The notes: generated from the letters alone by a model not told the origin. A DNA stretch of 64,000 bases from Nitrospira sp. (GCA_016715825.1 JADJXO010000001.1:309001-373000), one strand, 5' to 3'; positions 44,129 to 52,833 are shown, numbered from the stretch's first letter. Program-made: numbers and translations.

Positions 44129-45850
44129 ATGAAACAAGTTCTGATCTTAAACATCACCCGGATGGGCGATCTTGTGCAAATGGGAGCTCTGTTGAACCGA
44201 CTTCAAGAAGAATGGCCGGGAGCGTCGGTGGATCTGGTGGTGGATCGGCGGTTTGCCTCGGTAGCGGCCTTGATGACAGGTTTGCGCGATGTGATCCCGT
44301 TCGATTTTCACGTGCTTATCGACGAGAGCCGTGCAGCGGTGAAGGATGTGGTCTCACTCTACCAAGAGGTGAATGCCTGGGTGCGGCCGCTTGCCGAACG
44401 GCGCTACGATCGTATCATCAACCTCACGTTCAATCGGCCCAGTGCCCTCTTGGCCGGCGCGATCGGCGCGGCGGACATGCGCGGCGCGCGAAGCGCATGG
44501 GACGGCGGGATGGTGGTCGACAATCCATGGATGGCCTATTTTTGTGATTTCCACCAATTCCGCCGGTTCAATCGATTTAATCTCGTGGATGTCTACGCGT
44601 TAGGTGGCAGCGGTCCCGGTTCGTTTAGTCCATTACACATCATGATTCCGGAGCAGGATCGTGCATGGGCCAGGCAAACACTGGCGGGATCGCCTCAGTG
44701 GGTGGCCGTTCAAGCCGGTGCCAGTGACGTTATGAAGGCCTGGCGTCCTCATCTGTTCGGGCTGTCGCTCGCCCAGCTCAGTCAACAATGGCACGGCGGT
44801 CTTGCCTTCATCGGTGGTTCCGATGAGGAAGAGACCATCGCTCAGGTCATACAGGCCTATCGAGAGGCGGGGGGGCGGAATTCGGTCAAGAACCTCACAG
44901 GCCGTACGACTCTGAGCCAGCTTGCTGCCCTCTTGGCGGAGTGCCGGAGTCTGTTGACCAACGATACAGGCCCTATGCATATCGGCGTGGCGGTGGGAAC
45001 CTCGGTGATCGATCTTTCAGTGGGTCATGTGGATTTCCAGGAAACGGGTCCCTACGGGACGGGCCACTGGGTTATTCAGCCCGAACTCGATTGTGCTCCC
45101 TGTGGGTTTGAGCAGGTGTGTGCCCATCATGCCTGCAAGGATCGGATTGCACCGGACCTCGTGGCGGATCTACTACTCCATGTCTTGAAGGGCGTACCGC
45201 CTCCATCACGAACGACGGGTGTGCGCTTGTATCGGTCAGATGTTGATGAGGATGGATTGGGTACGTTCCGATTGACCGCAGGAACGGAATCCATTGGGAC
45301 GGCTTGGTATGCCGGCTTCTGGCGCCGGTATTGGTATGAGACCTACACCGGAGGCGGGAGTAGGGTCCCAGCTCCTGATGGGCCACCACCCGACGAGCAA
45401 CAGGCAAGAGAATCCATTCAACGTTTGATTCCGCTTCTCACGGTTGCGTGCCGGAAAGCCGAGGAAATCGCACATCTGGCCGGTCGGAAAACCATCAACA
45501 TTGCGCAGGTCACACAGCTCCAACATCAGCAAGGGAAAGAAAAGGATCGGCTGGTTCGTATTGGCATAGGCAGTTCGGCCACGGCGCCGGTGATCGCTGC
45601 CTTTCTGCGGCAACTCCAGAATGACAACGTCCAGGGACTAGACCGCCTAGCCCATCACCATGCAGGTGCCTATCGAACGCTGTTGACGAGGGTGGTGGAT
45701 ATTCAACGACGATGTTTCGGTTCAAATGCAACGGACTCCTGTCCCTTACCCGGGTCTCAGACCACCTATGCGCCAGACGGGCTCAACGCAGCAGGTTGCG
45801 TGAATCTCGCTGGGAAGAAGGAGACATCTCATGCAGATCAAATTGGATAA
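44129..45850 (+). CDS. GT9-family glycosyltransferase with C-terminal extension
   Basis: 573 residues from ATG 44129 (the ATG at 44114 lies against the repeat). It starts MKQVLILNITRMGDLVQMGALLNRL, as in GT9 enzymes. The donor-site block CRSLLTNDTGPMHIGVAVGTSVIDL is followed by a Cys-rich segment (LDCAPCGFEQVCAHHACKD), which is common in this family. The last 200 residues are an unrecognised extension. No strong ribosome-binding site is visible because the repeat occupies the leader. The final 20 bases overlap the next gene. Confidence 0.83.
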   Translation: MKQVLILNITRMGDLVQMGALLNRLQEEWPGASVDLVVDRRFASVAALMTGLRDVIPFDFHVLIDESRAAVKDVVSLYQEVNAWVRPLAERRYDRIINLTFNRPSALLAGAIGAADMRGARSAWDGGMVVDNPWMAYFCDFHQFRRFNRFNLVDVYALGGSGPGSFSPLHIMIPEQDRAWARQTLAGSPQWVAVQAGASDVMKAWRPHLFGLSLAQLSQQWHGGLAFIGGSDEEETIAQVIQAYREAGGRNSVKNLTGRTTLSQLAALLAECRSLLTNDTGPMHIGVAVGTSVIDLSVGHVDFQETGPYGTGHWVIQPELDCAPCGFEQVCAHHACKDRIAPDLVADLLLHVLKGVPPPSRTTGVRLYRSDVDEDGLGTFRLTAGTESIGTAWYAGFWRRYWYETYTGGGSRVPAPDGPPPDEQQARESIQRLIPLLTVACRKAEEIAHLAGRKTINIAQVTQLQHQQGKEKDRLVRIGIGSSATAPVIAAFLRQLQNDNVQGLDRLAHHHAGAYRTLLTRVVDIQRRCFGSNATDSCPLPGSQTTYAPDGLNAAGCVNLAGKKETSHADQIG

Positions 45851-46376
45851 TGATCAATGGGTGGCGCCGACCGACGCGTCATTGGAGGAGGTCTTTGCTG
45901 AGTTGAGTGAGCGTGCTCATGCGAAAGCACGTATTGTGACGACCATGATGCTCGATCGGCGCCGGCTGACCGACCGTGATCTGGAGCCAGGCTTACTAAA
46001 AGAATCTTCCGCCAAGTTCGGGAACCTTGTCGCGACGTCACGTACGCAAGAGGAGATCATCCACGATGCCCGTGGTGCAATCCGTCGCTACCGAGAACTC
46101 GTCGTTCAGGAAGGAAGCTCGCTGGCATGTCAGCTTCGACTGGGCAAACAGGAACTTCCCTCTCTAGACCGGTGGTTGGGGAAGGTGGCCGATCTTTTGG
46201 AATTGACCGGAAACCAGGCGTCGGATCCCGAAGCTGACTCGATGGTCGGCGACAAGGCCAAATGGATCGAGGAGCTGCTTGCCGCACGACAGCTCAGCGA
46301 TACGGTTCGTATGGCCGATCTGCTCGAGTATGAAATTCTACCGAGGCTTTCCTCCGAAAACGACGGTATCCGTTAA
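45831..46376 (+). CDS. Hypothetical protein upstream of flagellin
   Basis: 181 residues from ATG 45831, with AAGGAG 7 bases upstream. A hydrophilic, helical protein without membrane segments (LEEVFAELSERAHAKARIVTTMMLDRRRL, then FGNLVATSRTQEEIIHDARGAIRRYRELV). I do not recognise a family. It overlaps the GT9 gene by 20 bases and is the last gene of the glycan operon before the fliC promoter. A chaperone-like or accessory role in flagellin modification is possible but unproven. Confidence 0.65.
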   Translation: MQIKLDNDQWVAPTDASLEEVFAELSERAHAKARIVTTMMLDRRRLTDRDLEPGLLKESSAKFGNLVATSRTQEEIIHDARGAIRRYRELVVQEGSSLACQLRLGKQELPSLDRWLGKVADLLELTGNQASDPEADSMVGDKAKWIEELLAARQLSDTVRMADLLEYEILPRLSSENDGIR

Positions 46377-46425
46377 ATACCGTTGCAGAGCAGTGCCTCT
46401 GCTCTCTGGTGGTTGGTCTGGAGGC

Positions 46426-46452
46426 TCAAGTCCCCTCGGGATCGGCCGATAA
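46426..46452 (+). promoter_or_regulatory. Sigma-28 (FliA) promoter for fliC
   Basis: TCAAGTCC (46426-46433), 11 bases, GCCGATAA (46445-46452). A perfect -10 and the TCAAG -35 seen at the other late genes. The predicted start point near 46459 gives a leader of about 92 bases before fliC. Confidence 0.88.
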
Positions 46453-46497
46453 GACAAGCACGCCACGAAGAGGCGTAAGGGAATACGGCTTCTGCAC

Positions 46498-46544
46498 GGA
46501 TGTCGGAAGCACAGCAACGGATGGTGTTCTAGTTTCAAGGAGGA
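46498..46544 (+). promoter_or_regulatory. Candidate CsrA-binding sites in the fliC leader
   Basis: Five GGA motifs lie in the leader, at about 46498, 46505, 46519, 46539 and 46542, the last two within the ribosome-binding site AAGGAGGAAG. CsrA binds GGA motifs overlapping the ribosome-binding site of flagellin mRNA in other bacteria. The presence of csrA-fliW makes the same control likely here. Confidence 0.45.
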
Positions 46545-46550
46545 AGAGCC

Positions 46551-47378
46551 ATGGCTCTTATCGTTAACAACAATCCCGCGTCCATCGCAGCGCAGCGGAA
46601 TCTCTCGATTAACACCCTGAGTCTGAACCGTTCGGTCGAACGGTTGTCATCCGGTCTGCGGGTGACCCGCGCTGCGGACGATGCCGCCGGTCTCGGTTTG
46701 TCCGAGTCGTTGCGCGCACAGATTCGTAGTATCAACCAGGCGACGCGAAATGCCTCGGACGGCATCAGTCTGACGCAGATCGCCGACGGTGCCGCCGCGA
46801 CGATCGGCTCATTGCTGGCCCGGTTGCGTGAGTTGTCGTCACAGTCCGCCAGCGGAACAGTGGGGGTTACGGAACGGTCTTATATCGATCAAGAATTTGT
46901 TGCTTTGCGCTCAGAAATCGACCGGATTGCGCAAGTGACCGAATTTAACGGTCAGGCATTGACCAGTGGGAGCACGATCAGCTTCTCCGTCGCCATCGGG
47001 TTCCGTAGCGGTACGGGGAATACGCTGGACCTGGCGCTCAACGATATTACGACGACCTCGTTAGGGTTGAGCTCGGTGAACGTGTCAACCTCAGCCAATG
47101 CCACGAGCGCGCTGTCAAACATCGACAATGCCATCAGCGCGATTGCGAGTGCACGAGCCGAATATGGATCAATTCAGAATCGGTTCGAAGCGACGATCGC
47201 GAATCTGCAGGTCACGAGTGAGAATCTCACGGCTGCAGAATCGCGGATCCGAGATGCCGATATTGCGCTCGAAACATCTGTGTTCACGAAGAACCAGATT
47301 TTGGTGCAAGCGGGTATTGCGACGTTGGCACAAGCCAACACGCTCCCGCAACAGGCACTGGCTCTACTCAGAGGATAA
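46551..47378 (+). CDS. fliC: Flagellin FliC
   Basis: 275 residues, a short flagellin made mostly of the conserved D0/D1 helices. The N-terminus is MALIVNNNPASIAAQRNLSINTLSLNRSVERLSSGLRV...ADDAAGL. The C-terminus is LQVTSENLTAAESRIRDADIALETSVFTKNQILVQAGIATLAQANTLPQQALALLRG. The central variable region is only about 60 residues and Ser/Thr-rich, offering O-glycosylation sites for the upstream locus. A strong AAGGAGGAAG ribosome-binding site precedes it. Confidence 0.98.
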   Translation: MALIVNNNPASIAAQRNLSINTLSLNRSVERLSSGLRVTRAADDAAGLGLSESLRAQIRSINQATRNASDGISLTQIADGAAATIGSLLARLRELSSQSASGTVGVTERSYIDQEFVALRSEIDRIAQVTEFNGQALTSGSTISFSVAIGFRSGTGNTLDLALNDITTTSLGLSSVNVSTSANATSALSNIDNAISAIASARAEYGSIQNRFEATIANLQVTSENLTAAESRIRDADIALETSVFTKNQILVQAGIATLAQANTLPQQALALLRG

Positions 47379-47397
47379 CGGCAGCGCACCGTCCACC

Positions 47398-47423
47398 GCC
47401 CCTCTCCTAAACCGGAGAGGGGC
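47398..47423 (+). terminator. Hairpin after fliC (terminator or attenuator)
   Basis: GCCCCTCTCC (47398-47407) pairs perfectly with GGAGAGGGGC (47414-47423) around a 6-base loop. No T run follows, so partial termination or 3'-end protection of the abundant fliC message is likely, with read-through into flaG-fliD. Confidence 0.65.
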
Positions 47424-47455
47424 CCGGTGAACGGAGTGATCTAAAGGGGGACGTT

Positions 47456-47815
47456 ATGATCACCAATGTAACATCGAAGGTGGATCTCCCGGCCGCTGCC
47501 AATAGCAGAAGTCAAGCTGCTGTTCAGCTCAAGACGAAGCCTGTGGCTGAGCACGCGCAAGGTGCTGACTTCTCGTTCGCCTCTTCCACGGATCGGATAG
47601 CGCTTGAGCAAGCCGTGAGTAAAGTGAAGGAAGTGTTTCACCAATCGGGTTCGCAGTTGCAGATCGAAGTCGACCCCGATCTTGAGCGGGTCATCGTGAA
47701 AATTCTCAACGGGGATTCCGGAGAGGTGATTCGACAGATTCCCCCCAAAGAAGTGATTGATCTGGCCAAGAATCTCGCGGGAGTGAAAGGGGCGTTGTTC
47801 GGAGAGCATGTGTGA
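47456..47815 (+). CDS. flaG: Flagellar protein FlaG
   Basis: 119 residues with the FlaG domain in the C-terminal half (GSQLQIEVDPDLERVIVKILNGDSGEVIRQIPPKEVIDLAKNL). The N-terminus is disordered. FlaG affects filament length in polar flagellates. It lies between fliC and fliD, its usual place. AAAGGGGGAC precedes ATG 47456. Confidence 0.92.
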   Translation: MITNVTSKVDLPAAANSRSQAAVQLKTKPVAEHAQGADFSFASSTDRIALEQAVSKVKEVFHQSGSQLQIEVDPDLERVIVKILNGDSGEVIRQIPPKEVIDLAKNLAGVKGALFGEHV

Positions 47816-47836
47816 TCTGACACACAAGGATGTGAA

Positions 47837-49237
47837 ATGCCGACGATAAGTTTCGGAGGCCTAGGAAACGGGCTGGATTTTGGTCAGGTTGTCGATCAAC
47901 TGGTGAAGGTTGCCCAACTGCCGGTTGATCGACTGACCAAGAAAAAAGCCGATCTTAATACGAAGCTGACGGATTTGACCACCGTGAGCACCAAAGTGGC
48001 GGCGTTCCAAAGCGCCGCCGAGGCGCTCCGGCTTTCGACATCGTTCGACAAGACGACGGCCTCGGTAACGGATTCGACGGTCCTCTCCGTCTCCGCCTCC
48101 TCTTCAGGAACAGCGGGAACCTACAGCATCCGGGTCGTTCAACTCGCACAATCACATCAGATCGTGAGTAAGGCGGCCAAGGCGGTGTCATCAGAGACCG
48201 CCGACATCGTCAGTGGTGGATCTGCCACATTTACGTTCAAGGTAGGGTCCGGAGAGGACCACACCGTGAATCTAGGATCAACGGCCACCCTGGCAGACTT
48301 GCGGGATCAGATTAACGATCTTGGAGCTGGTGTGACCGCCTCGTTGATCAATACGGGGACGGAAGCGGTGCCGTCGTACCGCTTGGCCCTTTCGTCCAAT
48401 AACACGGGAAGCGACCATGCGATTACCATCGTTGCCGACGGCACGGATCTGGATCTCTTGAATGGGAGCGGAACCGGCGGAATTGATACGTTGTCTGCCG
48501 CTCAGAATGCCGAGATTCAAATTGGAGATCAGTCGCTGAATCCGTTGACGATTGAGCGTAGTTCGAACACGATCACTGATGCCATCCCAGGACTCTCTCT
48601 GACGCTCACCAAGACGACGGGAGCGGAGACGGTCCAGGTCAGTCTGTCTCAGGACGTCAATGCCGTGAAGACGAACGTGACAGCCTTAGCAACGGCGTAC
48701 AACGAAGTGGTCAAATTCATCAATGAACGGACCACCTACGACGTGACAACGAAGCAAGGAGGGGTATTTTTCAACGAGGCGTCCGCCCGGACGGTATTGT
48801 CTCAGCTCAGAACAGCGCTGTCATCCTCGGTCAGCGGGGCCACCACCTACAGCAGTGTCGGGCAAATCGGATTCAAGACTGAGCGAGATGGAACGCTGAC
48901 GGTCGACGATGGGCAGCTGACCACCGCCCTGAGCACCAACTATAGTGCGGTGAAGGCACTCTTCGCCAACCAGGGAACGGCGACCGGGCTTGCCCAATCT
49001 CTGGTATCGGCTGTAGACGCGTTGAATGATGTCGTCGGCGGGGCGCTCACACTTCGTAAAAACGGCGTCACCAGCGAGATTACCCGAGTTGGAAACGACA
49101 TCACCCGGCAAGAGGACGCCTTGAGCCGCTACGAAGAACGACTCAGGCGCCAGTTCGCTGCACTGGACGGACTCCTGCGACAGCTCCAGGGGCAAAGTAG
49201 CTTTCTGCAGTCTCAGTCTTCATCGAATCAATCTTAA
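47837..49237 (+). CDS. fliD: Filament cap protein FliD
   Basis: 466 residues. The FliD N-terminal domain (FGGLGNGLDFGQVVDQLVKV, then LNTKLTDLTTVSTKVAAFQSAAEAL) and the C-terminal FliD domain (VKTNVTALATAYNEVVKFINERT, ending LSRYEERLRRQFAALDGLLRQLQGQSSFLQSQ) are both present. It forms the pentameric cap that folds flagellin at the filament tip. Twenty-one bases after flaG. Confidence 0.95.
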   Translation: MPTISFGGLGNGLDFGQVVDQLVKVAQLPVDRLTKKKADLNTKLTDLTTVSTKVAAFQSAAEALRLSTSFDKTTASVTDSTVLSVSASSSGTAGTYSIRVVQLAQSHQIVSKAAKAVSSETADIVSGGSATFTFKVGSGEDHTVNLGSTATLADLRDQINDLGAGVTASLINTGTEAVPSYRLALSSNNTGSDHAITIVADGTDLDLLNGSGTGGIDTLSAAQNAEIQIGDQSLNPLTIERSSNTITDAIPGLSLTLTKTTGAETVQVSLSQDVNAVKTNVTALATAYNEVVKFINERTTYDVTTKQGGVFFNEASARTVLSQLRTALSSSVSGATTYSSVGQIGFKTERDGTLTVDDGQLTTALSTNYSAVKALFANQGTATGLAQSLVSAVDALNDVVGGALTLRKNGVTSEITRVGNDITRQEDALSRYEERLRRQFAALDGLLRQLQGQSSFLQSQSSSNQS

Positions 49238-49254
49238 CACTAGGATCATCAGCT

Positions 49255-49650
49255 ATGGTCACCCAGTATGCGCGTCAGTATGAACAGACCCAAGTCGTGA
49301 CATCCTCCGGGGTCCAGTTGGTCGTGTTGCTCTATGACGGTGCCATTCAGTCGATTGAGATTGCGAGACGGGAGATCCAGGTGAACAATGTTCGGGAGAA
49401 GGCACGACACCTTGGGCGAGCCATCGCCATCATTGGAGAGCTCAACAGTGTGCTGGATCAGGAACAAGGCGGAGACATCGCACGGTTATTGCGGAGATTG
49501 TACGACTACATGCTGGCGGAACTTGTCGAAGCCAATGCTCGAAACAATGAGCGCAAGCTGGAAGGGCCTCTCCGCTGCCTGATCACGTTGCGTGAAGCAT
49601 GGCGTGAAATCGCTGCTCAGCAGCAGCCTCGCATGGCGGGAGTCCGATGA
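49255..49650 (+). CDS. fliS: Flagellin chaperone FliS
   Basis: 131 residues, all-helical, with the FliS pattern YEQTQVVTSSGVQLVVLLYDGAIQSIEIARREI and LVEANARNNERKLE. It binds the flagellin C-terminus to prevent early polymerisation. Eighteen bases after fliD; its stop overlaps the next start (ATGA). Confidence 0.93.
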   Translation: MVTQYARQYEQTQVVTSSGVQLVVLLYDGAIQSIEIARREIQVNNVREKARHLGRAIAIIGELNSVLDQEQGGDIARLLRRLYDYMLAELVEANARNNERKLEGPLRCLITLREAWREIAAQQQPRMAGVR

Positions 49651-49973
49651 CTGCTCTGAGCCCTGACCATGCGTTCGAGATCGAGCGACTCACCACAATT
49701 GCCGTTGATGCCGCTCAATCAGGGCAATGGGATGTCGTCATCCAATGCTATCGAAACAGGGGAACGCTCTTGGAAGTGATGCGACCCGCACTTGAACAGG
49801 GAGAAGAATTGTTGCGGTTGGACCGCCAGGTGTTCGACCACGTACAGGCCACACAGGCCTTGCTGACATCGTTGTTAGAGGAAGCCGCGGCGACAAAACG
49901 CCGATTACAAAGGCTACGTCGACGACTAGGGGAGCCTGCGTTAGCTCCCGAGTCGATGTCCATCGAAGCCTAA
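49647..49973 (+). CDS. fliT: FliT-like flagellar chaperone
   Basis: 108 residues, predicted helical bundle (EIERLTTIAVDAAQSGQWDVVIQCYRNRGTLLEV, then a basic C-terminal helix KRRLQRLRRRLG). Sequence similarity to FliT is weak, as usual for this family. The assignment rests on size, helical content and the translational overlap with fliS. FliT binds FliD and can regulate flagellar genes. Confidence 0.65.
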   Translation: MTALSPDHAFEIERLTTIAVDAAQSGQWDVVIQCYRNRGTLLEVMRPALEQGEELLRLDRQVFDHVQATQALLTSLLEEAAATKRRLQRLRRRLGEPALAPESMSIEA

Positions 49974-49991
49974 GCGAACTAGGAACGGCCA

Positions 49992-51113
49992 ATGGCAAGC
50001 GAGGAGCTGCCGACAGTCAATTTACAACCAACCCCCGATCACACGCTGCCTTCGACCAATCAGCAATGGGAATCGCTCCATCAGTTGCTTGCCGCGGTGG
50101 TTGCCTGCCAAGACGAACACGACATCGTTAAGGCGTTGACAAGGCAGTTGCATGAACTGATCCCTACGGATGCGATCGGAATCGCTCGATCAAGTTGTGC
50201 ACATGTCCGGCTCTGGTCGATTGATCAGAGCCGAGAAACAGAGGCACGTCTCCGTCGCTACCTCCTTCGACGGCTTGGTCATGTTGCGTCCGATACGCCT
50301 CAACGTGCAAAGCCTCGACGGCCGGGTCGCTCCGGACATCTCTCGCTCGTGCCAAGCTCAGCATGCACGTTCCTTGAGCCGGATGAAACACCGACGAACG
50401 CTCATGAGATACCCTTGGCATTAGGACAGGAAGAGAGGGGTCTGTTCTTTGTTCAGCGAAACGGCACCGAGTCGTTCAGCGAGTGGGAAAGACAGGCTCT
50501 TCACATCGTTGGCACGGTCCTGGCGGTGTCTCTTCAAAATGCAGAATCGGGTCGATTTCGACGAGATCTCGATCGTAGCGACCCGTTGACCGACATGCTG
50601 AATAGCCATGCATTCGATGATGCCTTGACCCGTGAATTGCGGGTCGGGCAACGCTACGGAGTCACGGCCTGTCTGTTGGTGATCGGACTCGATTACTTCA
50701 GAACGGTCAATGATCGCCTTGGCTACGAAGCCGGAGATCAGGTGCTCCGATCGGCAGCGGTTGTGATACGCGAGATGGTGCGCGACACTGATATCGTGGG
50801 GCGATGCGGAGGCGACACATTTGGAGTGGTGCTCCCGCATACGGAGAGACGGCAGGCCTGTCATCTTGCGGAGCGATTGCGAGAGCGGATCGAGCGGCAC
50901 CTGTTTGTCAGTCAATTTGGGCAGGTTCGTATTACGGCGAGCATGGGGTTAGCGGCGGTTCCAGATTTCGGCGTCGCGACGAGCTTGGATTGGGCGACGG
51001 CTGCCGGGTCTGCATTAAAGGAAGCGAAGGCTCAAGGAAAGAACTGCGTTGCCGTCCATGCGCCGCAACCGCCGGCTTTGGCCTGTGTCGGTGCACTCAG
51101 TCTGGCGGCATGA
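49992..51113 (+). CDS. GGDEF-domain protein with degenerate active site and N-terminal sensor-like region
   Basis: 373 residues. Residues 20-185 resemble a GAF-type sensory domain (LHQLLAAVVACQDEHDIVKALTRQLHELIPTDAIGIA). Residues 195-360 form a GGDEF domain (DPLTDMLNSHAFDDAL, DYFRTVNDRLGYEAGDQVL), but the signature reads CGGDTF, losing the catalytic Glu. It may therefore be a c-di-GMP or GTP sensor rather than an active diguanylate cyclase. Encoded 18 bases after fliT and just before a PilZ protein. Confidence 0.85.
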   Translation: MASEELPTVNLQPTPDHTLPSTNQQWESLHQLLAAVVACQDEHDIVKALTRQLHELIPTDAIGIARSSCAHVRLWSIDQSRETEARLRRYLLRRLGHVASDTPQRAKPRRPGRSGHLSLVPSSACTFLEPDETPTNAHEIPLALGQEERGLFFVQRNGTESFSEWERQALHIVGTVLAVSLQNAESGRFRRDLDRSDPLTDMLNSHAFDDALTRELRVGQRYGVTACLLVIGLDYFRTVNDRLGYEAGDQVLRSAAVVIREMVRDTDIVGRCGGDTFGVVLPHTERRQACHLAERLRERIERHLFVSQFGQVRITASMGLAAVPDFGVATSLDWATAAGSALKEAKAQGKNCVAVHAPQPPALACVGALSLAA

Positions 51114-51132
51114 CGCCAAACGGAAGGTCCCC

Positions 51133-51741
51133 ATGACGTCACTCGGTACAACATCGTCGGTTCAGCCGGTCGAGATCTCACAGGACGAACGGCGCGAATG
51201 GATCCGAATCGACGATCGCATATTGATGGAATATCACATGGTGACCGAGTCGGGGAGGGCGCTTCCCATAACGGTGGCACCTCCGAGCGCTCAGTCGATT
51301 TCTGAAGCGGTGATGAAACCCACGGCGGAACTACTTGCTCGCTCAGGTGAATCGGTAATGGGCTCACCGATGCTGCCCTGGATCATGAAGGTGGATTATC
51401 TCCTTGAGGTCATCTTGAACGCCTTGGCCGCCAGCCGACCAGAGACTGTCAACATTGCTCGCCTGACGGATGTCAATTTGAGTGGGGGAGGAGTGGGATT
51501 TGTGGCTTCACGGGACTTCATGAGTGGTGATCAGCTGATACTCAAGCTGTTTCTACCTCCGTTTACTCCGATTCAGACCACCGTCCGAGTCATCCGATCG
51601 GAGCCGTTGGCACAGGGCCAGGAGTTCATGATCGCGACGGAATTTATCGATCTCAAGCCCGATGATCAGGAGCATCTGATCCGCCACATTCTTCAAACGC
51701 AGGCGGAACGACTGCGATCGCGTCGAAAAGCCTCAACCTAA
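51133..51741 (+). CDS. PilZ domain protein (c-di-GMP effector)
   Basis: 202 residues from ATG 51133. It has an N-terminal RREWIRIDD segment (RxxxR-like), a helical middle (about 60-110) and DVNLSGGGVGF (DxNxSGGG-type). PilZ-like beta strands follow (LKLFLPPFTPIQTTVRVIRSEPL, then FMIATEFIDL). It probably binds c-di-GMP and modulates motility. It follows the GGDEF-like gene closely. Confidence 0.78.
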   Translation: MTSLGTTSSVQPVEISQDERREWIRIDDRILMEYHMVTESGRALPITVAPPSAQSISEAVMKPTAELLARSGESVMGSPMLPWIMKVDYLLEVILNALAASRPETVNIARLTDVNLSGGGVGFVASRDFMSGDQLILKLFLPPFTPIQTTVRVIRSEPLAQGQEFMIATEFIDLKPDDQEHLIRHILQTQAERLRSRRKAST

Positions 51742-51765
51742 AGGCACTCTCACGAAATTTCTTGG

Positions 51766-52701
51766 CTAGGCCGCCCGAGTGGAAGGGGTCGACAGGAGCT
51801 GGAGCAGCGTCTCCCCTATGTGGGTCAAGGCCGTTGCAGCTGGAGAGGACGGAGCATGGTGTATGACCGGGGTATAGGCGCGTACGGCTTGCTCCATCGC
51901 GGGATCTTCAGGAATCTCACCCAGTAGGGTTAAGTCACCACCGACATATTCTTTGAGTAACTTTTTCAGCTGCGGCACGTTGACGCGGGCACGTCCCGAT
52001 ACGCGATTAAGGACGAGGGCAGGCTGAAAAGCTCGTAAGGTCGATTCGGCGATCGTTCGCCCTGACTCGTCGGTCTTGCCTGCGACCTCGAGAACTTCCT
52101 CCACGCTACAGTAATCTCGATTGGCAAGTCCCTCCGCCATGACATTGCGCATCACAAACATGGAGAGAACACGACGAATGGCGGCCAGCTTGATAAAGCG
52201 GTAGAGATCCAGGACCGAGGTCGGATCAGGGGTCGCGACGACAACATGATGGTTGGCCATGAGAAAAAAATCGAGTGCATGATAACTGGTACCCGCTCCG
52301 ATATCGACAATGATCACATCCGCATCGATTTCTTCAAAATTCCGGATGAGTCGTTTTTTCTGCGAATAGGGCATATTCGCCGTAGCCAGTGTGTCTCCGG
52401 TTCCTGGAATAATCCGCAAGGCGCGATGAATGGGAAGGCATTGAGCGACATCATCCAACCGTTCGACTCGATGGGTGAGAAAATCGGTCAGAGTGTGTGT
52501 CGGATGGAGATGGCCGAAGAGCACATGCGCGTCTGCCCCTCCGATATCGAGATCCGCGAGCACGACTTGCTTGCCGTTTCTCGCTAGGTTCAGCGCGAGG
52601 TTGGCTGCGACGACACTTTTCCCAACCCCACCTTTCCCCGATGCGATAGAGATGGTGTGTCCCATTGCGGTCAGTTGCTGCCGGTTAGAGTCGGGTGCCA
52701 C
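51766..52701 (-). CDS. MinD/ParA-family ATPase, second FlhG-like protein
   Basis: 311 residues. Start GTG 52701, or ATG 52665 (MGHTISIASGKGGVGKS). It has the deviant Walker A SGKGGVGKS, switch LADLDIGGADAHVLFG and IIVDIGAGTSYHALDF. The C-terminal part is longer than in FlhG. It resembles MinD-like proteins that position cell structures. A true flhG exists at 16450, so this paralogue may position the chemosensory array, pili or another polar object. Convergent with the PilZ gene. Confidence 0.82.
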   Translation of the reverse strand: MAPDSNRQQLTAMGHTISIASGKGGVGKSVVAANLALNLARNGKQVVLADLDIGGADAHVLFGHLHPTHTLTDFLTHRVERLDDVAQCLPIHRALRIIPGTGDTLATANMPYSQKKRLIRNFEEIDADVIIVDIGAGTSYHALDFFLMANHHVVVATPDPTSVLDLYRFIKLAAIRRVLSMFVMRNVMAEGLANRDYCSVEEVLEVAGKTDESGRTIAESTLRAFQPALVLNRVSGRARVNVPQLKKLLKEYVGGDLTLLGEIPEDPAMEQAVRAYTPVIHHAPSSPAATALTHIGETLLQLLSTPSTRAA

Positions 52702-52805
52702 CTCTTCATCGGCTCACCAATGGAAAACCTGAAGAGATTTGTCTTACTCCGGAAACAGCGGCACAGATGGAGACGCCACCGCCGATACCTGAGTATAGCA
52801 CCGAC

Positions 52806-52833
52806 TCAAGTTTTGAAATCGCGCCGCCGATAC
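52806..52833 (+). promoter_or_regulatory. Sigma-28 (FliA) promoter for the small HTH gene
   Basis: TCAAGTTT (52806-52813), 12 bases, GCCGATAC (52826-52833). Near-perfect match. A second CCGCCGATACCT copy lies at 52779-52790 without a -35. The start point near 52840 would leave ATG 52844 almost leaderless, so a downstream start is possible. Confidence 0.75.
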
